The notes below the pieces were generated by a model. The model did no database searches and was not told where the DNA came from. It saw nothing but the letters and a program-made list of their open reading frames with translations. The position numbers and the translations under genes are program-made. Shown here piece after piece: positions 1-9,200 of a DNA stretch of 15,224 nucleotides (positions within the stretch are counted from its first letter, which is position 1; each line of letters begins with the position of its first letter). The stretch comes from Candidatus Aminicenantes bacterium UBA4820 (lineage in GTDB: Bacteria; Acidobacteriota; UBA4820). The DNA is taken from assembly GCA_002402325.1 (NCBI GenBank), contig DHFQ01000146.1, positions 1 to 15,224 of the forward strand, given 5' to 3'.

Positions 1-1
1 A

Positions 2-460
2 ACTATAAAATGTGAGTCAAAACCTAAAAATGTAGATACTGAAGAATTTGAAAAGTATAAGATAGGCGAAAGAAAAACAAGTCCAGCAAAATTAAATGGT
101 GGAGGGAATTTTACTGATTATACACCAGCAAGGTTAAAAAGGGATAAGAAGGAAAAAGATTTAAATTTGTTAGTAAGTGGATTTGTAGATGGTAAACTGA
201 TTTACATCATTGAATTTCCTTTCAATTCTACGGATTTTGGGAAAAACCTGGAAATAAAAATACAGAAATGGCAGCAAAAATTAGCAGGAAGTAGAAGCAT
301 AAAGGGGCAATTTTTAAGAAGCGCTAACTTTGATTATAAAAATTTTATCAAAAGCCCAAATTTGGAAATTGTTTATCTTTTGGATAAATCTGAATTGGCA
401 AAATATGAGCCATATATAATCAGAGACTTTTATAATTTTTTAGAGGCAAAAGCAAAATGA
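2..460 (+). CDS. Probable type II restriction endonuclease, C-terminal part (5' end outside window)
   Basis: The reading frame is open from base 2 to the stop at 458-460, so this is the last 152 residues of a protein that begins upstream. A GGGNFTDYT stretch near residues 34-42 is followed by a compact alpha/beta region with strands VSGFVDGKLIYIIEFPF and NLEIVYLLD. The stop overlaps the start of a DNA methyltransferase gene by ATGA, the usual arrangement of a restriction-modification pair, and the calling as the nuclease half rests mainly on that context. The D...E pattern around VDGKLIYIIE could be part of a PD-(D/E)xK nuclease core, but no complete catalytic motif is visible in the portion present. 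I do not recognise the recognition-sequence family. An alternative is an accessory or unrelated protein cotranscribed with the methylase. Confidence 0.6.
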   Translation, partial: TIKCESKPKNVDTEEFEKYKIGERKTSPAKLNGGGNFTDYTPARLKRDKKEKDLNLLVSGFVDGKLIYIIEFPFNSTDFGKNLEIKIQKWQQKLAGSRSIKGQFLRSANFDYKNFIKSPNLEIVYLLDKSELAKYEPYIIRDFYNFLEAKAK

Positions 461-1362
461 TTCAAAAAGAGTATCTAAATAAAATAATTCAAGGAGATAC
501 TTTAGCAGTTCTAAAAACATTGCCGGATGAAATTGTTGATGTTGGAGTAACATCACCACCCTACAACAAAGGCGAAAATAAGAAGGGGTGGTTGGTGAAA
601 AATGTAAAATATTCAGAAGCAACAGATAAATTACCTGAAGATAAATATCAAAAAAATCAAATAGATGTATTAAATGAAATTTTTAGAATTACTAAACCCG
701 GTGGTTCATTTTTTTACAATCATAAAATAAGGTGGGAAAAAGGGCAATTGCTACATCCGATGGACTGGTTAAAACAAACGAAATGGGTCATTAGACAGGA
801 AATAATTTGGGATAGAATGATTGCAGCTAATATCAGAGGCTGGAGGTTCTGGCAGGTAGAAGAAAGGATATATTGGCTTTATAAGCCAGAGGGAAGGAAC
901 TTAATAGGAGAGGAATTAAAGCCAAAGCACGCATTATTGACATCAATCTGGCGTTTCCCGCCGGAACAAAAAAATCCTCACCCAGCACCTTTTCCATTGG
1001 CATTACCAATTAGAGTAATTTATTCTGTTATGAATGAAAAAAAAGGAGTAGTATTTGACCCCTACTGTGGAAGCGGTACAACTTTAGTTGCTGCAAAGAT
1101 ATTGGAACAGGATTATATTGGTATAGAAATATCTAAAGAATATGTTGAACTTAGCGAGGACAGATTAGAGAATTATAAAAGTGAATTAAAGTTCGCTAAA
1201 GAAGAGATGTGTAAACATGTTGTACTAAAAACCTTTAAAGAAAGAAAAAAATTGGGCGAATTTACAGGAAGATATGGACCACGGGACAAAAAAAGAAAAA
1301 TTACAACTGATAACCAAATAGAGATGAATTTGTTTTACTATATGAAAAATGAAAAAAGTTAA
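457..1362 (+). CDS. DNA amino-methyltransferase (beta class, N4-cytosine or N6-adenine) of a restriction-modification system
   Basis: This 301-residue protein transfers a methyl group from S-adenosylmethionine to an exocyclic amino group in DNA, protecting host sites from the partner nuclease. The catalytic motif TSPPY lies at residues 32-36 and the AdoMet-binding motif FDPYCGSGTT at 200-209, followed by the acidic strand YIGIEIS. Motif IV before motif I is the beta-class order. An SPPY-type motif IV is more typical of N4-cytosine enzymes, while N6-adenine enzymes usually have DPPY, so m4C is favoured but not certain. The length is normal for the family. The start ATG at 457 overlaps the upstream stop as ATGA, implying translational coupling. 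The C-terminal tail is rich in Lys and Arg. The target sequence cannot be read from the protein. Confidence 0.9.
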   Translation: MIQKEYLNKIIQGDTLAVLKTLPDEIVDVGVTSPPYNKGENKKGWLVKNVKYSEATDKLPEDKYQKNQIDVLNEIFRITKPGGSFFYNHKIRWEKGQLLHPMDWLKQTKWVIRQEIIWDRMIAANIRGWRFWQVEERIYWLYKPEGRNLIGEELKPKHALLTSIWRFPPEQKNPHPAPFPLALPIRVIYSVMNEKKGVVFDPYCGSGTTLVAAKILEQDYIGIEISKEYVELSEDRLENYKSELKFAKEEMCKHVVLKTFKERKKLGEFTGRYGPRDKKRKITTDNQIEMNLFYYMKNEKS

Positions 1363-2110
1363 ACATCGTCTAACAGCGGATAAAACGCTTCGCTACACCC
1401 AAATTTAGGTGCCGGTAATCTGGGGACATTCATAATAAGTAAAGTCAAGGGGGAGAGGGAGACTCCCATTCCCCCCGTTTTCTTTATTTGTCCCTCGCCT
1501 TCCCCTCAGCGTATTCAATAAACTTTTTTTGGCGGTTTTTTTCGGTCTCAAAGCCTTTTTGAAAGCCATCCTTATGACTATTAAAGGGTTCTTAATCGTC
1601 CGGCAAAGGTTCTTAACATTTTCTCTGAATTTCTCCGGCGATGGCATTGCTTTCATCTTTCAGGTAATCTGGGGAGGCAATACTAATTTCTCCTTTGCTT
1701 GAACTAACTGCTTTCTCTGGCTTCCATTTCCGCTTGATGAAATTGTTCTATTTGAGAGCCTCCATCATTTCAACCAACGGATCAATTATAGAAAACAATC
1801 ATCTATACAACATTTCAAGGATTAAGTATCGTGTCCCCAGATTAAATAGGTTATTCCCCTCTTTCTTTACGAATAATGTGGCTTTCTCGCTCGACAAAGG
1901 GAAAGCATAGAGAGGATTTTTCATCTTCCATTGAAAATTGAAAATTTTATAATTCAAATTAGGTTTATCTCTTGGAAATCAAAACTTTTAAACATTCTTT
2001 TAATAAAAATGAAACGAGTTACGGCAAACTTCCGCTCTGGTTTTCTACTACCACCTTCCGCCTCTTTACCTATTTTTAAATATGTGAGAAAATAACATTT
2101 TGGAGTGTGT
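1363..2110. other. Gene-poor interval with degenerate mobile-element-like sequence
   Basis: About 750 bases separate the restriction-modification genes from the next operon. The short open frames here (for example a minus-strand frame at 1405-1656 and a plus-strand one at 1695-1910) have no recognisable domain and no convincing ribosome binding site. The interval contains three copies of an 11-base motif described separately, a G/C-run hairpin-like stretch at about 1449-1478 and an AT-rich stretch at 1930-2000 that includes TATAAT at 1948-1953. No good -35 element is spaced with that TATAAT, so I do not call a promoter. The segment is probably the decayed remains of an inserted element plus the promoter region of the downstream operon. 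Confidence 0.5.
1414..1844. repeat. Three copies of TAATCTGGGGA (two direct, one inverted)
   Basis: TAATCTGGGGA occurs at 1416-1426 and 1665-1675 on the + strand and as its reverse complement TCCCCAGATTA at 1834-1844. Copies 1 and 2 share GGTAATCTGGGGA (13 bases). Copies 1 and 3 share TAATCTGGGGACA (13 bases) as an inverted pair 429 bp apart end to end. Three matches of this length within 430 bp are not expected by chance. An inverted pair flanking non-coding sequence fits the ends of a small, decayed or non-autonomous mobile element, possibly of the REP/IS200-transposase kind. That assignment is inference, as no transposase is recognisable between them. Confidence 0.45.
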
Positions 2111-3421
2111 ATGAGTAAGATAATAAAGAGCGTACTATTTATCTCTGCCCTGATAATTCTTATTGCGGTGATTATTTCTCTTCAGATATTAAAAAGTGAG
2201 AGGAAAATAATACTCTTTGTTACAGGAGACACTGAGGGGTATTTAATTCCTTGTGGTTGTCGGACATCACCTTCAGGTGGACTTTCAAGGAGAGTTACTT
2301 TGATGGAGAAAATCTCTCTTGAGAACAAAGGGGCAAAAATTTATCCTGTTGAAATTCCAGATGTTTTTACAGATAGAAACCCTTCAAAAGATTTGATAAA
2401 CAGAACGATGGGCGATTTCTTTGAAAGGATGAACTACATAGTTGGAATCGGTGAGAGGGACCTTTCTTTAAAAGAAAAACTAAAAGAGTATTACAAAGGA
2501 GATTATTACCTTGCCTTAAATAAAGACTTTAAAGATGAGTTCGTCTTTGAAATGGGAGGAGGACTCTCATTTACAAAGAAGGGAAGATTGCACCTTCTAT
2601 TCCTTTGCGAAACGGAAGACTTTTCCTCTTCTTTAGAGGAATACTATAAAAAGAAGGTTGCTGAAAACAAGAACGATGCCTTTGTTATTCTTGGAAAAGT
2701 CTCCCCAAAACTTGTAGAAAAACTTGTTTCTGAAAAGGGAAATCTCCTTGCAGTCATAGCGACATGGGAACAAACCACCACCTCTCTTCCACAGAAAGCA
2801 ATGGGGAGTTGGGCTGTTTTTTTGGGAGATAAAGGAAGAAAGTATGCGACTCTTGAAGTTTCTTATTATGGTGGAAAGTGGGAAGCGTGGCCTGAAACCG
2901 CTTACATAGACAGAGACATTGCCCCAAACGAGGAAGAAGAGGGGAAAATAACGAAAGTTCTTGATGAGGTAGAGAAAAAAAATAGGGAAATCATTGAAAA
3001 AATGAAGGTTGAAAATTCACAACAAACTTTATATTCTGGCTCTTCTTCCTGTAAAGATTGCCATAAAGGACCTTATGAAATATGGCAAAATTCAAATCAT
3101 TTTTCTGCGACAAAAGTTCTTGAAATTGACCATCAGAAAAATAATCCCGAGTGTTTAATCTGTCATTCAACAGGATTTGGTTCTGGAGGTTATCCAAACG
3201 ATAAAATAGATTTAAACGGAATTGGTTGTGAAAGTTGTCATGGGAGCGGAAAGAATCATCCCCCTCAAAAAATGAAGATTGAAAAGGGGACAAAACCCTG
3301 TCTTCAATGCCACACTAAAAGAGATTCACCCTTCTTCAATGATGGCTTTTTACTTTTAATAGACCACACATCAAGAAAGAAAAATAAAAATATTGGAGTT
3401 ATTGTCGGAGTTCAAAATTGA
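2111..3421 (+). CDS. Exported UshA-like/four-haem cytochrome c fusion protein
   Basis: This is a 436-residue protein with an N-terminal membrane segment (residues 5-25), so the bulk lies in the periplasm, either anchored or secreted. Residues about 33-270 follow the UshA/5'-nucleotidase layout: a first strand ending in GDTEGYLIPCGC, then GGLSRR, VGIGERDL and a final KYATLEVSYYGGK. The usual metal ligands of the phosphatase (the His of NDxHG, GNH and GGHTHT) are replaced. C48 and C50 form a PCGC motif that I associate with an UshA-like (seleno)protein group. The C-terminal third carries four CxxCH haem c sites, at residues 314-318, 348-352, 373-377 and 397-401, similar to c554-type cytochromes. 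A long acidic and Lys-rich helix joins the halves. Electron transfer is the likely role; the partner is unknown. I chose ATG 2111 because TGGAG at 2101-2105 is a well-spaced ribosome binding site. The in-frame GTG at 2105 overlaps that site and is less likely. Confidence 0.82.
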   Translation: MSKIIKSVLFISALIILIAVIISLQILKSERKIILFVTGDTEGYLIPCGCRTSPSGGLSRRVTLMEKISLENKGAKIYPVEIPDVFTDRNPSKDLINRTMGDFFERMNYIVGIGERDLSLKEKLKEYYKGDYYLALNKDFKDEFVFEMGGGLSFTKKGRLHLLFLCETEDFSSSLEEYYKKKVAENKNDAFVILGKVSPKLVEKLVSEKGNLLAVIATWEQTTTSLPQKAMGSWAVFLGDKGRKYATLEVSYYGGKWEAWPETAYIDRDIAPNEEEEGKITKVLDEVEKKNREIIEKMKVENSQQTLYSGSSSCKDCHKGPYEIWQNSNHFSATKVLEIDHQKNNPECLICHSTGFGSGGYPNDKIDLNGIGCESCHGSGKNHPPQKMKIEKGTKPCLQCHTKRDSPFFNDGFLLLIDHTSRKKNKNIGVIVGVQN

Positions 3422-4902
3422 AAAGAGTAATGATCCTTTTTTTGACACTGTTTTTTGTCTATGGTGTAGTCGAAAGCTGGCAAATAAATTTTGATTCATC
3501 CTTTGCAACCAACAATGAAAAAAATTTTATTTCCGTTTTTGAAAACGCATTTTCATCTGTTTCAGAAAAGGCTAAATATCCTGAAGATGAAAATGAACTT
3601 TTGTATGAGACTCTGGATGGAATGTTGCAAAATCTTGATCCTCACAGCAATTACCTCTCCCCTGATCAATTTAAAGAACTCAAAGAAGATCAGGAAGGAA
3701 AATTTTTTGGGATTGGAGTTTTGATTTCAAAACCCTCTGTTGATTCGCCGATTCTGGTAATAAACCCTATAGAGGGAACGCCCGCTTTTAAAGCAGGATT
3801 AAGAAGTGGTGATTTGATAACAGAAATAGAAGGGCAATCAACATCACAGATGGAGAGCAAACAGGCAGTCAAAATGCTTAAGGGACCTAAAGGGACAAAG
3901 GTTACAATAACGGTTTTAAGAGATGATGATGAACCTTTCAAAGTTACTCTTGAAAGAGATGAAATTCCCAAGAATTCAGTTTCTTACTCTTTTATCCTTC
4001 AAGATGGTATTGGTTTTATAAAAGTAAGCCAATTTGGGGAGACAACGGTCGATGAAGTGCAAAATTCACTTAACAATCTAAAAGCGAAGGGGGCAAAATC
4101 TTTTATTCTTGATTTGAGGGGAAATCCAGGAGGATTACTCAATGCATCAATTGGCTTATGCTCTCTATTTCTCAAAGAAGATCTTCCCGTTGTCTCAGTT
4201 CGTCCCAGAAAAGGGTGGGAAAGAAAATTTCGTTCTGAAGGGTGCAAAGAATTTTGTGATAGCGACTTAGTTGTCCTGATAGACAGAGGGTCAGCAAGCG
4301 CCTCAGAAATTGTTGCGGGTGCTTTAAAGGACAATAAGAGGGCAACTATAATAGGAACGCAAAGTTGGGGAAAAGGGCTCGTTCAGAGTATTTCACCTCT
4401 TATAAAAGGTGCAGCGCTCATAACTACAGCCCATTACTTTACTCCATCGGGAGTGAACATTCAAAGGAGTTATGTTTCGAGAGAACACTATTTTTTCCCT
4501 GACCTTGAAGAGAACTCAAAAGAAAAAAGCGAAGGGGGAATTACCCCTGACATCGTTGTTGAGCAGTCTGAAATACCATCCCTTGCATTGAAAATAGAGA
4601 TTAGGCGATTATTTCTTGAGTTTGTTTCAAAAAATTCAAATCATAAGTTTTTTGAGAGTCAAAATCAGGATGACAATCTTTTATTGAGTTTCAAGGAATT
4701 TTTGAAAACAAAGGAAATTCAATTTAATGAAGATGAATGGAATGAGAGCGCCTCTTACATTACTCTTGCGTTAAAAAGAGATTACTCCACTTTAAAAAAT
4801 AGTCCTGAAGAGGGTTTTAAGGTTATGCTCCAAATAGATACTCAAACCAAAAAGGCAGTTGAAATCTTAACTACGAAAAAGACACAGGAAAAGGCAGCAT
4901 AA
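3418..4902 (+). CDS. ctpA: C-terminal processing peptidase, S41 family (CtpA/Prc type)
   Basis: This is a 494-residue periplasmic serine protease that cleaves substrates near their C-termini. Residues 1-20 are a hydrophobic signal or anchor. A PDZ domain spans about 95-185 (GIGVLI, GTPAFKAGLRSGDLI, MLKGPKGTKV). The catalytic core contains LDLRGNPGG, then GSASASEIVAGAL with nucleophile Ser294, and GTQSWGKGLVQ with general base Lys319. The 25-residue spacing of Ser and Lys matches algal D1 protease, and YFTPSGVNIQ is also typical. The C-terminal 100 residues are helical and less conserved. Its TTG start at 3418 overlaps the upstream stop as TTGA and is preceded by CGGAG seven bases away. ATG 3430 is a possible alternative with a poorer ribosome site and would shorten the signal peptide by four residues. 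Confidence 0.92.
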   Translation: MKRVMILFLTLFFVYGVVESWQINFDSSFATNNEKNFISVFENAFSSVSEKAKYPEDENELLYETLDGMLQNLDPHSNYLSPDQFKELKEDQEGKFFGIGVLISKPSVDSPILVINPIEGTPAFKAGLRSGDLITEIEGQSTSQMESKQAVKMLKGPKGTKVTITVLRDDDEPFKVTLERDEIPKNSVSYSFILQDGIGFIKVSQFGETTVDEVQNSLNNLKAKGAKSFILDLRGNPGGLLNASIGLCSLFLKEDLPVVSVRPRKGWERKFRSEGCKEFCDSDLVVLIDRGSASASEIVAGALKDNKRATIIGTQSWGKGLVQSISPLIKGAALITTAHYFTPSGVNIQRSYVSREHYFFPDLEENSKEKSEGGITPDIVVEQSEIPSLALKIEIRRLFLEFVSKNSNHKFFESQNQDDNLLLSFKEFLKTKEIQFNEDEWNESASYITLALKRDYSTLKNSPEEGFKVMLQIDTQTKKAVEILTTKKTQEKAA

Positions 4903-4904
4903 AA

Positions 4905-6239
4905 ATGTTTGAAAAACTTACTGAGAAGCTTCTTGATGTAGTCAAAAACTTAAGAGGTAAAGGAACATTATCGGAATCAAATATAGAGGATGCGGTGAGA
5001 GCGGTAAGAATGGCTTTGCTTGAGGGCGATGTCCATATTTCAGTGGTGAAGGACATTGTTGAAGGAGTAAAAGCAAAGGCAATTGGTCAGGATGTTTTAA
5101 AAAGTTTGACACCGGATCAGCAGTTTATAAAAATTCTCTATGATGAATTGGTGAGGGTTTTGGGTGAAGGACAAAGCGGTTTTCATTTTTCTCCTTTGCC
5201 TCCCGGTATCATTATGCTCGTTGGATTGCAAGGTTCGGGAAAGACTACAACGGCAGCAAAAATCGCAAAATTCTTTGGCAAGGAGGGACATTCAACAATT
5301 CTTGTTCCAGCGGATGTCTACAGGCCAGCCGCGCAACAACAACTGAAAGTTCTTTCCGAACAGGCAAAATGTTTCTTTTTTGACCCTCAAGGTGAAAAAA
5401 ATCCTGTTGAAATAAGCAAGAAGGCTGTTGAAGAGGCAAAGGCGAGGGGAATTCACAGAGTTATAATTGACACCGCAGGAAGACTTCACATTGACGAAGA
5501 GTTGATGAAGGAACTTAAACTGATTTCTGATGCGGTAAAACCTGATGAATCCTTATATGTAGCCGATGCTATGGCGGGACAGAGCGGTGTTCAAACAGCA
5601 AAAGTTTTCTATGAAAAAGTTGACCTTACGGGAGTAATTCTAACAAAGGCGGATGGTGATGCAAGGGGAGGTGTCGTCCTTTCCGTAAAGGCTACAACAG
5701 GGCTTCCCGTAAAGTTAGTTGGAACCGGTGAGAAGATTGATGCGATAGAACTATTTTATCCCGATAGAATGGCTTCAAGAATCCTGGGGATGGGAGATGT
5801 CCTCTCTTTGATTGAAAAGGCGGAAGAATCAATAGACATAAAAGAAGCACAAAAGACAGCAAAAAAACTTCAAAAAGGGGAATTTACCCTTGACGATTTA
5901 AGGGAGCAGTTCAGGCACATAAAGAAGATGGGTCCTTTGGATCAGATCCTTGGAATGATTCCTGGATTTTCTTCTATGGGAAATATTCCAAAATCTGAAA
6001 TTGATGAAAAACAACTAAAAAGAATGGAAGCAATTCTTGACTCAATGACTAAGGAGGAGAGGCAGAATCCTAAGATTCTTGATGGAAGTAGAAGAAAGAG
6101 AATTGCATCTGGATCAGGAACAACAGTGGCAGAGGTTAACAACATTTATAAACAATACCTTGAAATGAAGAAAATGATGGAGAAGATGAAAAAAGGTGGA
6201 ATGAAGAGTATACTAAGAAACTTGAAGGGAAGTTTTTAA
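4905..6239 (+). CDS. ffh: Signal recognition particle GTPase Ffh (SRP54)
   Basis: Ffh binds 4.5S/SRP RNA and signal sequences of nascent membrane proteins and, with the receptor FtsY, delivers ribosomes to the Sec translocon. The 444 residues show the helical N domain (1-90, with ALLEGDVH), the GTPase domain with P-loop GLQGSGKTTT at 107-116, DTAGR at 189-193 and TKADGDARGG from 247, and the Met-rich M domain from about 300, including RRKRIASGSG at 396-405, which contacts SRP RNA. The length and all domains are normal. The gene starts two bases after the ctpA stop, so it is probably cotranscribed with it. The SRP RNA gene is not visible in the window. Confidence 0.97.
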   Translation: MFEKLTEKLLDVVKNLRGKGTLSESNIEDAVRAVRMALLEGDVHISVVKDIVEGVKAKAIGQDVLKSLTPDQQFIKILYDELVRVLGEGQSGFHFSPLPPGIIMLVGLQGSGKTTTAAKIAKFFGKEGHSTILVPADVYRPAAQQQLKVLSEQAKCFFFDPQGEKNPVEISKKAVEEAKARGIHRVIIDTAGRLHIDEELMKELKLISDAVKPDESLYVADAMAGQSGVQTAKVFYEKVDLTGVILTKADGDARGGVVLSVKATTGLPVKLVGTGEKIDAIELFYPDRMASRILGMGDVLSLIEKAEESIDIKEAQKTAKKLQKGEFTLDDLREQFRHIKKMGPLDQILGMIPGFSSMGNIPKSEIDEKQLKRMEAILDSMTKEERQNPKILDGSRRKRIASGSGTTVAEVNNIYKQYLEMKKMMEKMKKGGMKSILRNLKGSF

Positions 6240-6291
6240 TATTTTGTTTTTTTTGCCTTTTCAGGTAAAATATTATATGGACGGGTAAAAG

Positions 6292-9200
6292 ATGGAGAAG
6301 AAAAAGATCCTTGTTGTTGATTATGAACCCAAAGCACTTGATAGGCTTGTTTCCCTAATTCCTGCGGATAAGTATGAAATTTCTACCGCAAAAGATGGCA
6401 TTTCCGCACTGGAAGAATATGACAAATTCAAGCCTGAATTAGTTTTTTTGAGAACTATGCTTCCCAAAAAGCATGGATTTCAGGTTTGTCAGGAGATGGT
6501 TGAAAGGAATAAATCTGTCCCGGTAATAATGCACTGCAGTATCTATAAGGGAAGAAAGTACAAGGCAGATGCTGTTAAAATTTATGGTGCGACGGATTAT
6601 CTTGAAGACCCAATTGACCCTAAAGTAATAATTGAAATTCTTGGTAAATTTTTAGGCTCTGCTCCAGAGAAAAAAGAGCAACCAAAAAACAGTAATAAGG
6701 AAGAAGTTATAGAAATACCTAAAGTTTCTCCTCCTCAACCACCAAAAGCCAGAGGGCTTGATATAAACAAGGCTCTTGAAGAAACCCTCTCGGGACTTAA
6801 AGGAATTGGTGCACCAAAGAAAAAAGAAACTCTAAAGGCTGAAGAAACAGTACCTATTTCTGAATCAATACCACCGTTACAAACCTTGAAGAAAGAGCAA
6901 AAAATTGAAGAAAAAGTTGAAGAGCAAAAGGTTCCTGAAAAGATTGAAGAGATTGAAAAACAGGTAACTTCTGAAGATATTTTTGGTGATGTAATAAAAA
7001 AAGTTGAGGAGAGAATCAGTCAAAGAGAAGTTGAACCACAAACATCACCCAAAATTGACATCTCCAAAGTTCTTGGTGAAGAAAAAGCAAAAGAAGAAGT
7101 TAAGGCTGAACCAATCAAAAAAGAAAAAATTGAGGAAAAAGTTGAAATTATCTCTCCCCCGCCTTCAAAACCCAAAAAAGCAGTTTCAGAGATAGATAAA
7201 AAACTGGAAGAAACGCTTGCAGGTGTTAAATTAAAACCCCAGACTGCCAAAAAGAGTGTTGAGGAAAAAAAGGTAGAAATTCCTGTACCAGAAAAAAAGG
7301 AAGAAAAAATATCAGAAATCAAAGAAGAGATAAAGATAGAAGAAAAAGCAAAGGTAGAGGAAAAAGTAGAATTAAAGGAAGAAATAGAACAAGTTGAGGA
7401 GAAAAAAGAAGAAATAAAAGAAGAGGTTAAAGTTGAAGAAGCACTCAAGGTCCCTGAAGAGGGAATTCCTTTTGGCCAATATAGACTTCTTGAAAAAGTT
7501 GCAATGGGTGGAATGGCTGAACTTTTCAAGGCAAAGCAAGTTGGGCTTGAAGGGTTTCAAAGAATCGTTGCTGTAAAAAGGATTCTTCCCCATCTTGCAT
7601 CAAATTCAGATTTTGTAACGATGTTTATTGATGAGGCAAAGCTTGCGGCACAACTTAACCATCCAAACATTGTCCACATTTACGACCTTGGAAAGGCGGA
7701 TGATTCATACTTTATAGCGATGGAGTTTGTTGAAGGAAGAGACCTTCGCTCAATTTTGAAGGAGAGTGAAAACCTTTCAAAGACAATGCCCCTGCCTGCT
7801 TCTATATATATAGCAAAAAAGATTTGCTCCGCGTTGTATTGCGCTCATACTGCAAAGGATTCAGATGGAAAACCAATGAAACTTGTTCATAGAGATGTCT
7901 CTCCTCAGAATATCCTCATCTCAACATCGGGAGAGGTCAAACTTGTTGATTTCGGGATAGCAAAGGCTGCAAGTAAGGCAAGTCATACCCAATCAGGAGC
8001 GCTAAAAGGGAAACTTTTATATATGTCGCCAGAGCAAGCGTGGGGAAAAACAATTGATGGAAGAAGTGACCTTTTCTCTTTAGGCGTCGTTCTTTTTGAG
8101 ATGCTCACTGGAAAGAAACTCTTTTATGGTGATTCCGAGATGTCGATCCTTGAAAGAGTAAGAGAGGCAAAACTTCCCGATTTTGAACAATTCAGAGAAC
8201 AAATTCCTCCTCAACTTGAAAAAATACTCAAAAAAGCATTAGAAAAAGATCCCGATAAAAGATTTAGAGATGGAAGAAGCTTTGAAACTGAACTTGAAAA
8301 ATTTGCAAGGAATTCTGGATTTGCTCCAACGGCTTATTATGTTGTTGAATACTTGACTACAATATTCCCTTCAGTCTACAGCAGAGATAGACTTGAAAGT
8401 TTTATCCGTGAAAAGGAGGAGGCAGAGGCTGAACTTGAACAGATAAGAAAAAGCCAGGAAGAAGAGAGGATCAAAAAAGAAGAGGAGGAGAAGAAAAAGG
8501 TTGAAACTTTGAGAGTTCCTAAAGAAGAAAAAGAGGAGGAAAAACCAAAGCCCAAATTTCAAGTTCAAAAACCAAAACCTCAACCTCCAAAGCCAATAAA
8601 AATCCCGCCTCCTAAAAAAGAACCTGAAGTTGAAGTGAAAAAGGAGGAAGTTGTTCCAACATTTGAGGAAGAACCTCAGGAAGGAAAAAAGAAAGGGCTT
8701 ATAATTGGAGGGGCTGTTGCAGCGGTAGTTGTTATCTTGATATTGGTTGCACTGATTTTTGGAGGAAAGAAGGCTCCAACTCCCACCGAGTCAGCAAATG
8801 CAAAAAATCTTCCTACAACGCAAACTCCTTCTGAAACTCAAAAACCAGTTGAACCAGCAACACCACCCGAAATTAAACCCGAAGTTCCTCCACCCCCTCA
8901 AAATGCAGAATCTCCAGAAGATATAAAAAAGGCAAAAGATGAAGCAACTTCTGCCATTAAAAATCTCGAAGAAGTCTTGAGCAATATTGATAAAAATCAG
9001 GGGAGTGAACTTGCTCCTCAAGCAGTTGAATCGTTAAAGAAGAGTAAAGGAAATATTGATAGACTCTTTAGAAGCGCTAAGAGCATCGGTGAATTTAACG
9101 CCGTAACAAAATCTGCATCACAATTAACGGAAAATTCAAATAAGACTTTAAATGATGTGGTTGCCCTTAAACAACAAAAAGAGCAGGAACAAGCTAAGGC

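Noticed and set aside
1358..1374. GTTAAAC followed three bases later by GTCTAAC, resembling the R' and R'' core sites of an integron attC
   Set aside because: They are in the wrong order for a single attC, no GTTRRRY partner was found within the expected distance after GTCTAAC, and no integrase or cassette series is present.
1405..1656. Minus-strand open frame of 83 codons
   Set aside because: It runs through the repeated TAATCTGGGGA motif and a G/C-run hairpin, has no ribosome site and resembles no protein family I know; it reads as translated non-coding sequence.
7020..7529. Minus-strand open frame of 169 codons, rich in Ser and Phe
   Set aside because: It is the shadow of the Lys/Glu-rich linker of the kinase fusion (GAA/AAA codons reversed to TTC/TTT); the composition explains the lack of stops.
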